Below are positions 1-9,286 of a stretch of DNA of 37,776 nucleotides, in pieces (position 1 is the first letter of the stretch; each line of letters begins with the position of its first letter). Source of the DNA: Tissierellia bacterium. GTDB lineage: Bacteria; Bacillota_A; Clostridia; Tissierellales; Peptoniphilaceae. The notes under the pieces were generated by a model. It made no database searches, had not been told where the DNA came from, and was given only the letters and a program-made list of their open reading frames with translations. The stretch lies in assembly GCA_012728775.1 (NCBI GenBank), contig JAAYEN010000039.1:1-37776 (forward strand), given 5' to 3'. A program made the position numbers and the translations under genes.

Positions 1-1218
1 ACAATAATATTTTGCAAAACAATTATCACATTCTGTTTTATTTAATACATTTGCACATTTAAAATTATCTCGTAGTTCGGTATTTATAATTCCTTCATCC
101 AAATTTCCCATAAGAAACTCTTCTTCTCCTACAAATTGATGACAAGGATAAATATCCCCTTCAGGAGTTATTGCTATATATTCGCTACCAGCTCCACAAC
201 CTACGAGTCTTTTAACTACGCAAGGTCCTTGGGACAAGTCAATCATATAATGGAAAAATAAAAAGTCATCGCCTTTTTTTCGGATGTCTATATAGTCTTT
301 TGAAAATTCTTCATATTCTTTAAGGATTTCTTCTAAATCTTCTTCTGTCAATGCATATGGTTCTTTTGGATCAGTTACTACTGGTTCAATAGAAACTTTT
401 TTGAAACCTAAATTATAATATTCTATTAAATCTTTCCTAAAGTCCTTATTGAATTTTGTAAAGGTGCCTCTGATATAATAATCCTTATCCCCACGGGAAT
501 CTATTAATTTCTTGAATTTTGGAACAATCAAATCGAAGCTTCCTTTGTCATTTAGTGTTGGTCGAATGTAGTCGTTAATTTCTTTTCTACCATCTAATGA
601 AAGAACTACGTTATCCATATGTTCATTTATAAAGTCTATTTTATCGTCACTAAGCAATACGCCATTCGTAGTAATAGTAAATCTAAAATTTTTGTTATAA
701 ACTTTTTCTATTTCTCGACCATAGTGAACCAACTCTTTAACTACTTCAAAATTCATTAACGGTTCTCCACCAAAGAAGTCCACTTCTAAGTTTTTTCTAT
801 TTCCAGAATTTTTCGCAAGAAATTCTAAAGCTTTTTTACCAGTCTCTAAGGACATTAGTGACCTTTCGCCTTTAAAATTTCCCTGAGCAGCAAAACAATA
901 TTTACATTTTAGATTACAATCATGAGCTACATGTAAACACATGGCCTTAATTATATTAGTAGGATTATATTCAATATCTTCATAATTGGATTTTTCAGAA
1001 AAAAGCAATTCTTCTGCAATTAATACTTCAATTTCTCCAATCGCTGTTTTTATATCCAATTCATTGTATTTTTTTGAGTATTTGTAAACTAATTCTTGTT
1101 TATTTAGTATTTTATAGTCATCTAACAGGTCGTAAGTTAACTCGTCAACTACGTGAACAGAACCACTTTCAACATCTAGTACTATATAATTGTCATTTAA
1201 ATAATATTTGTGTATCAT
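1..1218 (-). CDS. scfB: SCIFF peptide radical SAM maturase (ScfB/CteB type), 3' end cut off
   Basis: I translated this frame by hand from the ATG at 1218; it stays open for 406 codons to the window edge, so the C-terminus is missing (the family is roughly 450 residues). An N-terminal segment resembling a peptide-recognition (RRE-like) region is followed by the radical SAM cluster motif C101-x3-C105-x2-C108, in the context CLHVAHDCNLKCKYCFA. A cysteine-rich SPASM-type region begins near residue 320 with GCGAGSEYIAITPEG and DIYPCHQF, and further cysteines run to the edge; these should hold auxiliary iron-sulfur clusters. Family knowledge: such enzymes use S-adenosylmethionine radical chemistry to form thioether links in the SCIFF precursor. 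The gene lies 40 bases downstream of that precursor, and AGGAG precedes the start. The window-edge truncation is the only oddity. The assignment is firm because of the adjacent substrate gene. Confidence 0.95.
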   Translation of the reverse strand, partial: MIHKYYLNDNYIVLDVESGSVHVVDELTYDLLDDYKILNKQELVYKYSKKYNELDIKTAIGEIEVLIAEELLFSEKSNYEDIEYNPTNIIKAMCLHVAHDCNLKCKYCFAAQGNFKGERSLMSLETGKKALEFLAKNSGNRKNLEVDFFGGEPLMNFEVVKELVHYGREIEKVYNKNFRFTITTNGVLLSDDKIDFINEHMDNVVLSLDGRKEINDYIRPTLNDKGSFDLIVPKFKKLIDSRGDKDYYIRGTFTKFNKDFRKDLIEYYNLGFKKVSIEPVVTDPKEPYALTEEDLEEILKEYEEFSKDYIDIRKKGDDFLFFHYMIDLSQGPCVVKRLVGCGAGSEYIAITPEGDIYPCHQFVGEEEFLMGNLDEGIINTELRDNFKCANVLNKTECDNCFAKYYC

Positions 1219-1232
1219 CTTATCTCCTAACT

Positions 1233-1255
1233 AAAAAGAAGTGGTTAACCACTTC
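1233..1255 (-). terminator. Hairpin with T-run between scfA and scfB (possible attenuator)
   Basis: GAAGTGGTTAACCACTTC at 1238-1255 is a perfect inverted repeat; on the minus strand it is followed directly by TTTTT (1237-1233). A 7-bp stem with a TTAA loop plus a U-tract is the form of an intrinsic terminator. It sits between the peptide gene and its maturase in the same orientation. It probably lets only part of the transcription through, giving more peptide than enzyme; that last step is inference. Confidence 0.7.
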
Positions 1256-1258
1256 AGA

Positions 1259-1408
1259 TTAGTTTCTTTTTTCATTTTCACACTTTTGGTTTCCAACAGT
1301 GCAAGATGTTTTACATGCTGATTGGCATGAAGTTTGGCATTCGCCGCATCCTGCATATGAACGCGTGTCTTTTAAACTCTTTTTAGTAAGTGTTTTAATA
1401 TGTGTCAT
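1259..1408 (-). CDS. scfA: SCIFF ranthipeptide precursor, 49 residues
   Basis: Short gene found by reading the minus strand downstream of yajC. The 49-residue product starts MTHIKTLTKKSLKDT and contains six cysteines at positions 21, 24, 28, 32, 36 and 43, with the family core GECQTSCQSACKTSC. This is the 'six cysteines in forty-five residues' family, the precursor modified by the adjacent radical SAM enzyme. From memory of work on the clostridial homologue CteA, the thioether links Cys32 to Thr37; both residues are at those positions here. GGAGG lies 5 bases before the ATG and overlaps the end of yajC's surroundings, so the two are probably co-transcribed. The mature product's biological role is not settled in the literature I know. 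Confidence 0.96.
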   Translation of the reverse strand: MTHIKTLTKKSLKDTRSYAGCGECQTSCQSACKTSCTVGNQKCENEKRN

Positions 1409-1419
1409 GATATCCTCCA

Positions 1420-1698
1420 TTACTCTCCAGGTGTAATATTATTTACTGAGCTAATTCCCCACTTAGTAAACTCTAATCTGGTCTTCATACCACTAGTTTC
1501 TATTGTTACGTAATCTTCTTTTAATATGACGATAGTGCCTACGACACCACCAATAGTAATGACGTTATCACCAACTTTTAAGTTTGATCGCATTTCTGCA
1601 ATTGCTTTTTCTTTTTTCTTTTGAGGTCTCATCATAAAGAAATATAAAAACGCAAACATAGCTACCATCATTAAAATGCTATAATATTCTTGTGGCAA
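1420..1698 (-). CDS. yajC: Preprotein translocase accessory subunit YajC
   Basis: 92-residue protein with one membrane helix near residues 6-21, immediately followed by the family signature FFMMRPQKKKEKA and the basic cytoplasmic domain containing LKVGDNVITIGGVVGTI. YajC associates with SecDF and the SecYEG channel at the inner face of the membrane. The length is normal for the family. The gene begins 2 bases after tgt, a pairing conserved across many bacteria, and ends 11 bases before scfA. The usual downstream partners secD and secF are not here; the SCIFF genes follow instead, an order I know from clostridia. Confidence 0.97.
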   Translation of the reverse strand: MPQEYYSILMMVAMFAFLYFFMMRPQKKKEKAIAEMRSNLKVGDNVITIGGVVGTIVILKEDYVTIETSGMKTRLEFTKWGISSVNNITPGE

Positions 1699-1700
1699 AA

Positions 1701-3865
<2,165 letters not shown>

Positions 3866-3874
3866 AATTAACCT

Positions 3875-4912
3875 CTATTCAAAAAATAATTGTTCTTTTT
3901 CTGTATCATCTAAGTTATAAGCTATTCCCATATGTTCATAAGCTTTTCTAGTAACTATTCTACCTCTTTGGGTCCTTTGGATAAATCCTAATCTAATTAA
4001 ATAGGGCTCAAATACATCTTCTAATGTAATCTTATCTTCTCCTGTCGTAACTGCCAAAGTGTCAAGACCTACTGGTCTATTGGGAAAACTTTCAATCATT
4101 GTCATAAGTATCTTTCTATCAGTTCCATCCAAACCCAAATGGTCTATCCCGAGTAAATCCATTGCATCACACGCAACTTTATAGTTGATATAACCATCTT
4201 CTACTACTTCAGCATAGTCTCTAACTCTTTTTAATAATCTATTTGCAATTCTAGGAGTTCCTCTGGAGCGTCTAGCTATTTCTTCAGCACCTTTCTTGTC
4301 TGTTTGGATATTTAATATTCCAGCGCTTCGATTGACTATTTTTATTAAATCAGCAATCTCATACAATTCTAAGTTTAGCAATACTCCAAACCTATCTCTT
4401 AAAGGTCCAGTTAATAAGCCTGCTCTAGTAGTAGCTCCAATTAAAGTAAACCTAGGCAAATCTAATCTAACCGATCTAGCTGTAGGACCCTTTCCAATAA
4501 TAATATCTATAGCAAAATCTTCCATAGCAGGATATAAAATTTCTTCTACTGTTTTATTTAATCTATGAATTTCATCAATAAATAAAACATCTCCTTCGAC
4601 TAAATTGGTCAATATACTTGCCAAATCCCCCTGTCTTTCTATTGCAGGTCCCGAAGTAATTCTAATATTTACTCCCATTTCTGAAGCTATTATATTGGCT
4701 AAAGTAGTTTTTCCAAGACCCGGTGGACCATATAAAAGTGAATGATCTAAAGATTCTGACCTTAACTTGGCAGCTTTAATAAAAATTTCTAGCTGTTCTT
4801 TAACTTTAGGTTGTCCAATATAATCTTCTAGCCATTTTGGCCTTAAATCCGTTTCGTTTTCTATATCTTCAAATCTTTCAATGGAACTAATTATTCTATT
4901 TTCTGTATTCAA
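3875..4912 (-). CDS. ruvB: Holliday junction branch migration helicase RuvB
   Basis: 345-residue AAA+ motor that drives branch migration with RuvA. Walker A is GPPGLGKT at 62-69; Walker B is DEIH at 113-116. Sensor and arginine-finger regions ([18 protein letters not shown]) follow, then the winged-helix C-terminal domain ending in [16 protein letters not shown]. The start is TTG at 4912, supported by AGGTG 5 bases upstream. It lies 8 bases after ruvA. All motifs are intact. Confidence 0.98.
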   Translation of the reverse strand: MNTENRIISSIERFEDIENETDLRPKWLEDYIGQPKVKEQLEIFIKAAKLRSESLDHSLLYGPPGLGKTTLANIIASEMGVNIRITSGPAIERQGDLASILTNLVEGDVLFIDEIHRLNKTVEEILYPAMEDFAIDIIIGKGPTARSVRLDLPRFTLIGATTRAGLLTGPLRDRFGVLLNLELYEIADLIKIVNRSAGILNIQTDKKGAEEIARRSRGTPRIANRLLKRVRDYAEVVEDGYINYKVACDAMDLLGIDHLGLDGTDRKILMTMIESFPNRPVGLDTLAVTTGEDKITLEDVFEPYLIRLGFIQRTQRGRIVTRKAYEHMGIAYNLDDTEKEQLFFE

Positions 4913-4920
4913 TTAAACAC

Positions 4921-5502
4921 CTACCTAGTCATTTGTTTTAGACCTTCTCGTATCAGTTGCTCTATATTCATTTCTTCATTATATACAGATTTTAACACAT
5001 CTAAAACTTCATAGCTACTATACCCAAGACTAACTAAAGCTTCCTCAGCCTCTTGTAAAATTCCCCTTTCGGTTTTTATACTTATAATTCCTTCAACTGG
5101 AATATGCTCAGTTTTATCTTTCAACTCCAATATTATCCTTTCAGCAGTTTTCTTTCCAACTCCTGGAGCAGTGGTCAAAATATTAACATCAGAATTTCTT
5201 ATGGATGAAATTAAAGAATCAATTGTAATCCCAGATAATATGCCAATAGCAACTCTTGGACCTATACCTCTTACTGTTGTAAGAAGTTTATATACTTCTC
5301 TTTCTTTAGTTGATGAAAATCCATACAAACTTATGTCATCTTCTCTGACTACCATATTTATATATATCTTAGAAGTTTCACCTAATTCCAAATCTAATAA
5401 TGTACTTTTTGATACTAAAATCTTATATCCTATCCCATTATTAAGAATTACAAGAGAATCAGGTTCTTTACTTTCAATTTTTCCTATAATAAAATCATAC
5501 AT
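4921..5502 (-). CDS. ruvA: Holliday junction branch migration protein RuvA
   Basis: 193 residues. The N-terminal OB-fold begins MYDFIIGKIESKEPD; two helix-hairpin-helix segments follow (LLTVRGIGPRVAIGILSG and LTTAPGVGKKTAERIILELKD), and a small C-terminal domain (EEALVSLGYSSYEV) binds RuvB. RuvA tetramers clamp the four-way DNA junction and load RuvB. The ATG is one base past the ruvC stop with AGGATGAG upstream, so translation is probably coupled to ruvC. Confidence 0.97.
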   Translation of the reverse strand: MYDFIIGKIESKEPDSLVILNNGIGYKILVSKSTLLDLELGETSKIYINMVVREDDISLYGFSSTKEREVYKLLTTVRGIGPRVAIGILSGITIDSLISSIRNSDVNILTTAPGVGKKTAERIILELKDKTEHIPVEGIISIKTERGILQEAEEALVSLGYSSYEVLDVLKSVYNEEMNIEQLIREGLKQMTR

Positions 5503-5503
5503 T

Positions 5504-5998
5504 TTATCTCATCCTATACATTTCTTTAAACTTCAATGCACATCCATGGGTCAATGCTACACCTAAAGCATCTGCAGCATCATCGGGCTTTGGAATTTCC
5601 TCTAAATTTAATAACAATTTGATCATCTCTTGAATTTGAGATTTATCTGCTCTACCATAACCAGTAATAGCTTGTTTAATTTGCAATGGTGTATATTCAT
5701 AAATTTCCAAACCTTTAGATTTACACGCTAGTATTTCAACGCCTCTTGCATGACCTACTGTAATAGCTGTTTTAACATTTTTATTAAAAAAAAGTTCTTC
5801 AATGGCCAAATCTTGAGGTTGATATGTTTCGATTAATTGAATAAGCAATTCATATATTTTTTCAAGTCTAGTAGGCAAATCTAACGTGGACTCAGTGGTA
5901 ATAACTCCATAATCTATAACATTAAAGTTACTACCCTCCACATCAATTAAACCGTACCCAACTAGTGCTAATCCTGGATCTATTCCTAATATTCTCAT
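5504..5998 (-). CDS. ruvC: Holliday junction resolvase RuvC
   Basis: 164-residue endonuclease from the ATG at 5998; a TTG at 6007 would add three residues. It cuts Holliday junctions symmetrically. The four acidic catalytic residues are visible: D7 (GIDPG), E67 (AIEELFF), and D140/D143 (PDDAADALG). The family helix ITGYGRADKSQIQEM is present. No convincing Shine-Dalgarno sequence precedes either start; an 11-bp hairpin (6009-6036) sits just upstream with AGGTGA in its stem. Translation may depend on readthrough or on structure. First gene of the ruvCAB block. Confidence 0.96.
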   Translation of the reverse strand: MRILGIDPGLALVGYGLIDVEGSNFNVIDYGVITTESTLDLPTRLEKIYELLIQLIETYQPQDLAIEELFFNKNVKTAITVGHARGVEILACKSKGLEIYEYTPLQIKQAITGYGRADKSQIQEMIKLLLNLEEIPKPDDAADALGVALTHGCALKFKEMYRMR

Positions 5999-6008
5999 TA
6001 AATTCAAT

Positions 6009-6036
6009 ATAGGCTAAGTAAAATCACCTAGCCTAT
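6009..6036 (-). promoter_or_regulatory. 11-bp hairpin overlapping the upstream stop codon and the ruvC leader
   Basis: On the minus strand ATAGGCTAGGT and ACTTAGCCTAT form an 11-bp stem (one G-U pair) around a 6-base loop, GATTTT. The stem contains the TAG stop of the 243-residue upstream gene and ends about 10 bases before the ruvC ATG. It lacks a clean T-run, so it is at best a weak terminator. The only SD-like sequence for ruvC (AGGTGA) is inside the structure. Confidence 0.5.
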
Positions 6037-6764
6037 TTGTATCTCCTTAATACTTTTTCTATTATACCTGACCAATATGCATCAGCCATTATTCTTACGC
6101 CATCATCTAAAGTTATTTTAAATAATTTTTTATACATCCTAGACAATTCCATTCGATTAAAAGGTTTGCTCTCATATTTTAGTATAGTCTTACCTTTTTC
6201 ATCCTCCACCATTTTAACTTGCTTGTCTAAAAATTTATTAATACTAAATATTTTTGGTTTTAGAATTTTCTTGTTATAAGTATTAACTAATCTATTAAAA
6301 CTTACATTTGACTTTATTTCATCTTTCATAAAATTAATAAGTTCTTTTTTTATTAAAACAATTTCTGGATTATTTTTAAGGGTATCACGAATATAATTTT
6401 TTGTGTATATTGATGTTACTCCACAAGTAGATAAAATAATTTTCTCAATCTTGTTTACATATTTTGTAGAATGATAACCACTTTTATAAGCTTCCAAATA
6501 TACTAAAAGTTCAAATCGATTTATGTCATTATGAATTAGTTCTGAAATATTTTTAGCAGCCAAGTCTTTGCCTGGTCTTCCCCTTAATGATCTTTTAATA
6601 ATTTTTTTAAGAGCGCCCATGGATAGATATTGAGGAAATATATTGCCTAAATTTTCTTCAGATTCATAAATATTAATAAGTAAATGAATGCTATTTATGT
6701 CATTGTTATATAAAAATTTTCTTTTTAAAGAATTTGAAAGATTTCTATTATTTTCTGCTAACAC
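6033..6764 (-). CDS. Hypothetical protein, 243 residues, upstream of ruvC
   Basis: I do not recognise this protein. It starts at a GTG (6764) with AGGAGG 6 bases upstream, so it is really translated. It is lysine- and isoleucine-rich, appears all-helical, and has no signal peptide, membrane helix or obvious catalytic motif. The most distinctive block is IIKRSLRGRPGKDLAAKNISELIHND around residues 54-79; a single cysteine lies near residue 114 (STCGV); the C-terminus ends with basic residues (EKVLRRYK). Base composition matches its neighbours. It is in the same orientation as ruvCAB and separated from ruvC by a hairpin, so co-transcription is possible. No function is proposed. Confidence 0.8.
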   Translation of the reverse strand: MLAENNRNLSNSLKRKFLYNNDINSIHLLINIYESEENLGNIFPQYLSMGALKKIIKRSLRGRPGKDLAAKNISELIHNDINRFELLVYLEAYKSGYHSTKYVNKIEKIILSTCGVTSIYTKNYIRDTLKNNPEIVLIKKELINFMKDEIKSNVSFNRLVNTYNKKILKPKIFSINKFLDKQVKMVEDEKGKTILKYESKPFNRMELSRMYKKLFKITLDDGVRIMADAYWSGIIEKVLRRYK

Positions 6765-6789
6765 TACTTTCCTCCTAGGTGTATAAATT

Positions 6790-6818
6790 ATTATACTATA
6801 TTTTTTATCATTTGTGAT
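6790..6818 (-). promoter_or_regulatory. Probable promoter of the 243-residue hypothetical gene
   Basis: A perfect -10 TATAAT (minus strand) lies at 6790-6795, and ATCACA at 6813-6818 is a fair -35 with a 17-base spacer. It is 26 bases upstream of the GTG start. The -35 matches consensus at only four of six positions. Confidence 0.5.
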
Positions 6819-6891
6819 ACTAATTTATTAAGATTAATTAATATTAGAAAGGTAAATTCTCTCTACACATTACATACACTAATAAAAGAGC

Positions 6892-6930
6892 AAAAAAAAA
6901 TAGTCTCTATTATTTATTAGAAACTATTTT
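6892..6930 (-). terminator. Intrinsic terminator after the phospholipase-like gene
   Basis: Minus strand: arms AAAATAGTTTCTA and TAGAGACTATTTT form a 13-bp stem (one U-G pair) around an 8-base loop, followed by a run of T. It begins 6 bases past the stop of the gene at 6936. Confidence 0.85.
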
Positions 6931-6935
6931 AAATT

Positions 6936-7571
6936 TTAGTAACTGTATGCTAAAGCACCTTGTCCATTATATTCGTTAATCGATTCAATTATATACTCGA
7001 ATATAGATTTATTCAAAGCTAGAGCATAGTCTAAATCTCTTCCAAAGCTCTCGTCTTCTAAATATTCTTCAATAACATTTTCTATATAAGACTTAATTTT
7101 TGGTAATGTATGAAATAAATTTTCATCATCAATTTCTAAGCCTCCACAAGAAATCACATCATTAGAAAATTCATGGAATTTAGAGTACTCATTTAATTCT
7201 ACCTCGTACTTTAAATGCTTTACTAAAGATTTAGGCATTTCCCATCTATCTGCATGAGCTCTACAAGTGAAATCTGCTAAATAATGAGAGATAATACCAA
7301 TATCTCTACTGAATATTTTCAATGCAACATAGTTACAATTAGTAAAGTCCAAAAATCTATTTACAAAAATTAATTTAGCAATTCTTAATATAATATAATC
7401 GATGCTATTATCGTAATAATGTCTATACAATTTATACTTTGGTAATATATCTGGAGCAATTGAACCCCATGTAAGCTTATCGTAATTTAACTCTATTTCA
7501 TAATTTTCTTTAATATGCTCATAAAGATGATTGCTTATGAGCTTATGAGTCTGTGTGTGTATAATCAACAC
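6936..7571 (-). CDS. Zinc-dependent phospholipase C family protein, no signal peptide
   Basis: 211 residues matching the zinc-dependent phospholipase C fold. Candidate metal ligands are all present with family spacing: H9, D41 in GSIAPD, H51, H96 and D100 in HYLADF, H106 (RAHAD), and H119-x3-E123. Unlike the secreted clostridial enzymes there is no signal peptide and no C2 domain; the first residue of substance is already IIHTQTH. Many Firmicutes have such small cytoplasmic members whose substrate is unknown. The start is uncertain: GTG 7571 overlaps the AAGGAG sequence, TTG 7568 is only two bases from it. The gene has its own promoter (7593-7622) and terminator, so it is a one-gene unit. Confidence 0.85.
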   Translation of the reverse strand: MLIIHTQTHKLISNHLYEHIKENYEIELNYDKLTWGSIAPDILPKYKLYRHYYDNSIDYIILRIAKLIFVNRFLDFTNCNYVALKIFSRDIGIISHYLADFTCRAHADRWEMPKSLVKHLKYEVELNEYSKFHEFSNDVISCGGLEIDDENLFHTLPKIKSYIENVIEEYLEDESFGRDLDYALALNKSIFEYIIESINEYNGQGALAYSY

Positions 7572-7592
7572 TCCTTATAATTTTCTATTAAT

Positions 7593-7622
7593 ATTCTACA
7601 ATAAGTGCACCACTTATGTCAA
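7593..7622 (-). promoter_or_regulatory. Consensus promoter with palindromic spacer for the phospholipase-like gene
   Basis: Minus strand -35 TTGACA (7617-7622, perfect) and -10 TAGAAT (7593-7598) with an 18-base spacer. The spacer is almost filled by the inverted repeat ATAAGTG-n3-CACTTAT (7601-7617). A palindrome in this position is typical of an operator, either for a repressor or for a MerR-like activator; no regulator gene is adjacent. Confidence 0.75.
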
Positions 7623-7634
7623 ATTTGAAATAAA

Positions 7635-9278
7635 TTATTTTAAATTTTCATTAATTACGCTCCAAATATTAGGAGTTTCAAATCCCTTTCTCCATGACGC
7701 TACTCCTGCAATGTCATATTTTGTAGCCAATGAAGTTTTTGCTGCAATTGACTGAGCATCTTCTAGCCAGATACTCACATTTGTATTACCTGATTGTTTC
7801 CTGCCAACTAACTGTTTTACTTGATCGTCCCATTCTAACTCGATATTATTATTTCTAATATATTCATTTGCCATTTCCATAGAAACACTTTGAGATGAAA
7901 CTTTTCCATCAGTTTCAAACCAAATTCTAGTATATAAAGGCATACTCAAAATAAATTTTTCCATAGGAATAGAACGAAATAGAACATTCATATTATTTTC
8001 AACCCAATTATATTCTGCAACACTTCCCGCTGTAGGCGAAGTTGCCCAATGCTGATCATAAGCCATAAGCATTACATAATCAGCAGCCTTTGCAAGAGCA
8101 GCTCTGTCATATGGTTCTTTTTCTACATCGCTAAAAATTCTAGGAGTTACATCAACACTAACTACCATGTCACTTTGCTTAAAAATAGGATATAACTCTC
8201 TAACAAATTGAGTAAAATTTTCCCTTGTATGGACATTAATATTTTCAAAATCTATATTGATTCCGTCTAAATCTAATCTTGTAGCTATCTCATACATATT
8301 AGAAATAATTTTTTGCCTTTGAGAACTGGTTGCTAAAGCATTTTCAGTAAGTCTCTCCTCAAAATTATTATCAAACATTGGCCAAACATCATAGCCATAT
8401 CTTTTCGATACAACAATATAATCCATATTAGATCTATCAGTAATAGATAAATCTTCATTTAAAGAAAACCAAGTAGGCGATATTACATTTACGCCTACAA
8501 GATTTTCTACTGCATTACCATTTTCAGTTCTAATGAATGTGTAATCCCATACTAAATTAATTTTATCCCGTTCTTCTAAACTTGCTAATTCTTCAGACTT
8601 AATCGGGCGAGTAAAGGATTCAAATTGATAAGATAATTCTAAATGTCTCTTTCTAACATAACCTGCTCGGCCATTTATTTCTCTAACTTTATAAAACTTT
8701 TCAGTCTCACCATATACATATACTTCCGTGTCTTTAGTAAGAGTTTTTACAATTGGTGAGTCAATATCAGAATCTTCCCTTAAAGAAGATTTATCTACTA
8801 TAATTTTACCTTTAGCATATTCTGTATCCGTTCTGTCTATTGTGATGATATTTTCTTCAGAATTGTATTTGGCGTCAATTGGATAGTCATATACAAACGC
8901 TTCAATAGGCAGCATTAATGTTCCATCAATTTCAGTTATTGGCGCTCTTAAACTAATTACTACGTCATTTGCAGTACCTTCTAGTGAATCGAGCTTATAT
9001 CTTCTCACCATAGAAGGAGATGTTATTACCACAGTTTTTTCAGCATCATCATAATGTATATCTTCGTCTAGTTTTTCCTTAATAAAGTCATATGACAAAT
9101 AGACTTGACCTGAGACTAATTTACTCGATTCTATCGGTTGTAATTCTCCTTCATAAACAAGTCTTTGATCTACATATAAAACTGAAGCTTCATCAGATTC
9201 CACATCTCTAAATAATAAGAAATATACTCCTCCGAATATTAGTCCTATCACAATCAAAAACACTAATAATTTCTTCAT
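7635..9278 (-). CDS. Membrane-anchored GH18 glycosidase with copper-amine-oxidase-like and SH3 domains
   Basis: 547 residues. Residues 1-23 form an uncleaved signal anchor (basic start then LLVFLIVIGLIFGGVYFLLF). Residues about 38-150 resemble the copper amine oxidase N-terminal-like repeat domain common in Firmicute wall proteins. Residues about 158-215 form an SH3b domain (DTEVYVYGETEKFYKVREI, GRAGYVRKRHLEL). The rest is glycoside hydrolase family 18, with motif D338-G-I-N-I-D343-F-E345 carrying the catalytic glutamate and the later MAYDQHW strand. Relatives include the spore-cortex and wall hydrolases of the YaaH/SleL type, so an N-acetylglucosaminidase acting on peptidoglycan outside the membrane is the best guess; spore association is not shown. 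Last gene of the lepB-lepA-hemW-citC string, 8 bases after citC. Confidence 0.9.
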   Translation of the reverse strand: MKKLLVFLIVIGLIFGGVYFLLFRDVESDEASVLYVDQRLVYEGELQPIESSKLVSGQVYLSYDFIKEKLDEDIHYDDAEKTVVITSPSMVRRYKLDSLEGTANDVVISLRAPITEIDGTLMLPIEAFVYDYPIDAKYNSEENIITIDRTDTEYAKGKIIVDKSSLREDSDIDSPIVKTLTKDTEVYVYGETEKFYKVREINGRAGYVRKRHLELSYQFESFTRPIKSEELASLEERDKINLVWDYTFIRTENGNAVENLVGVNVISPTWFSLNEDLSITDRSNMDYIVVSKRYGYDVWPMFDNNFEERLTENALATSSQRQKIISNMYEIATRLDLDGINIDFENINVHTRENFTQFVRELYPIFKQSDMVVSVDVTPRIFSDVEKEPYDRAALAKAADYVMLMAYDQHWATSPTAGSVAEYNWVENNMNVLFRSIPMEKFILSMPLYTRIWFETDGKVSSQSVSMEMANEYIRNNNIELEWDDQVKQLVGRKQSGNTNVSIWLEDAQSIAAKTSLATKYDIAGVASWRKGFETPNIWSVINENLK

Positions 9279-9286
9279 ATGTTATA

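Noticed and set aside
1074..1262. 62-codon plus-strand frame
   Set aside because: It lies opposite the 5' end of scfB and the hairpin; no ribosome binding site and the minus-strand gene is certain.
7555..7755. 66-codon plus-strand frame across the gap at 7572-7634
   Set aside because: It covers the phospholipase promoter and the GH18 C-terminus; no start signals.
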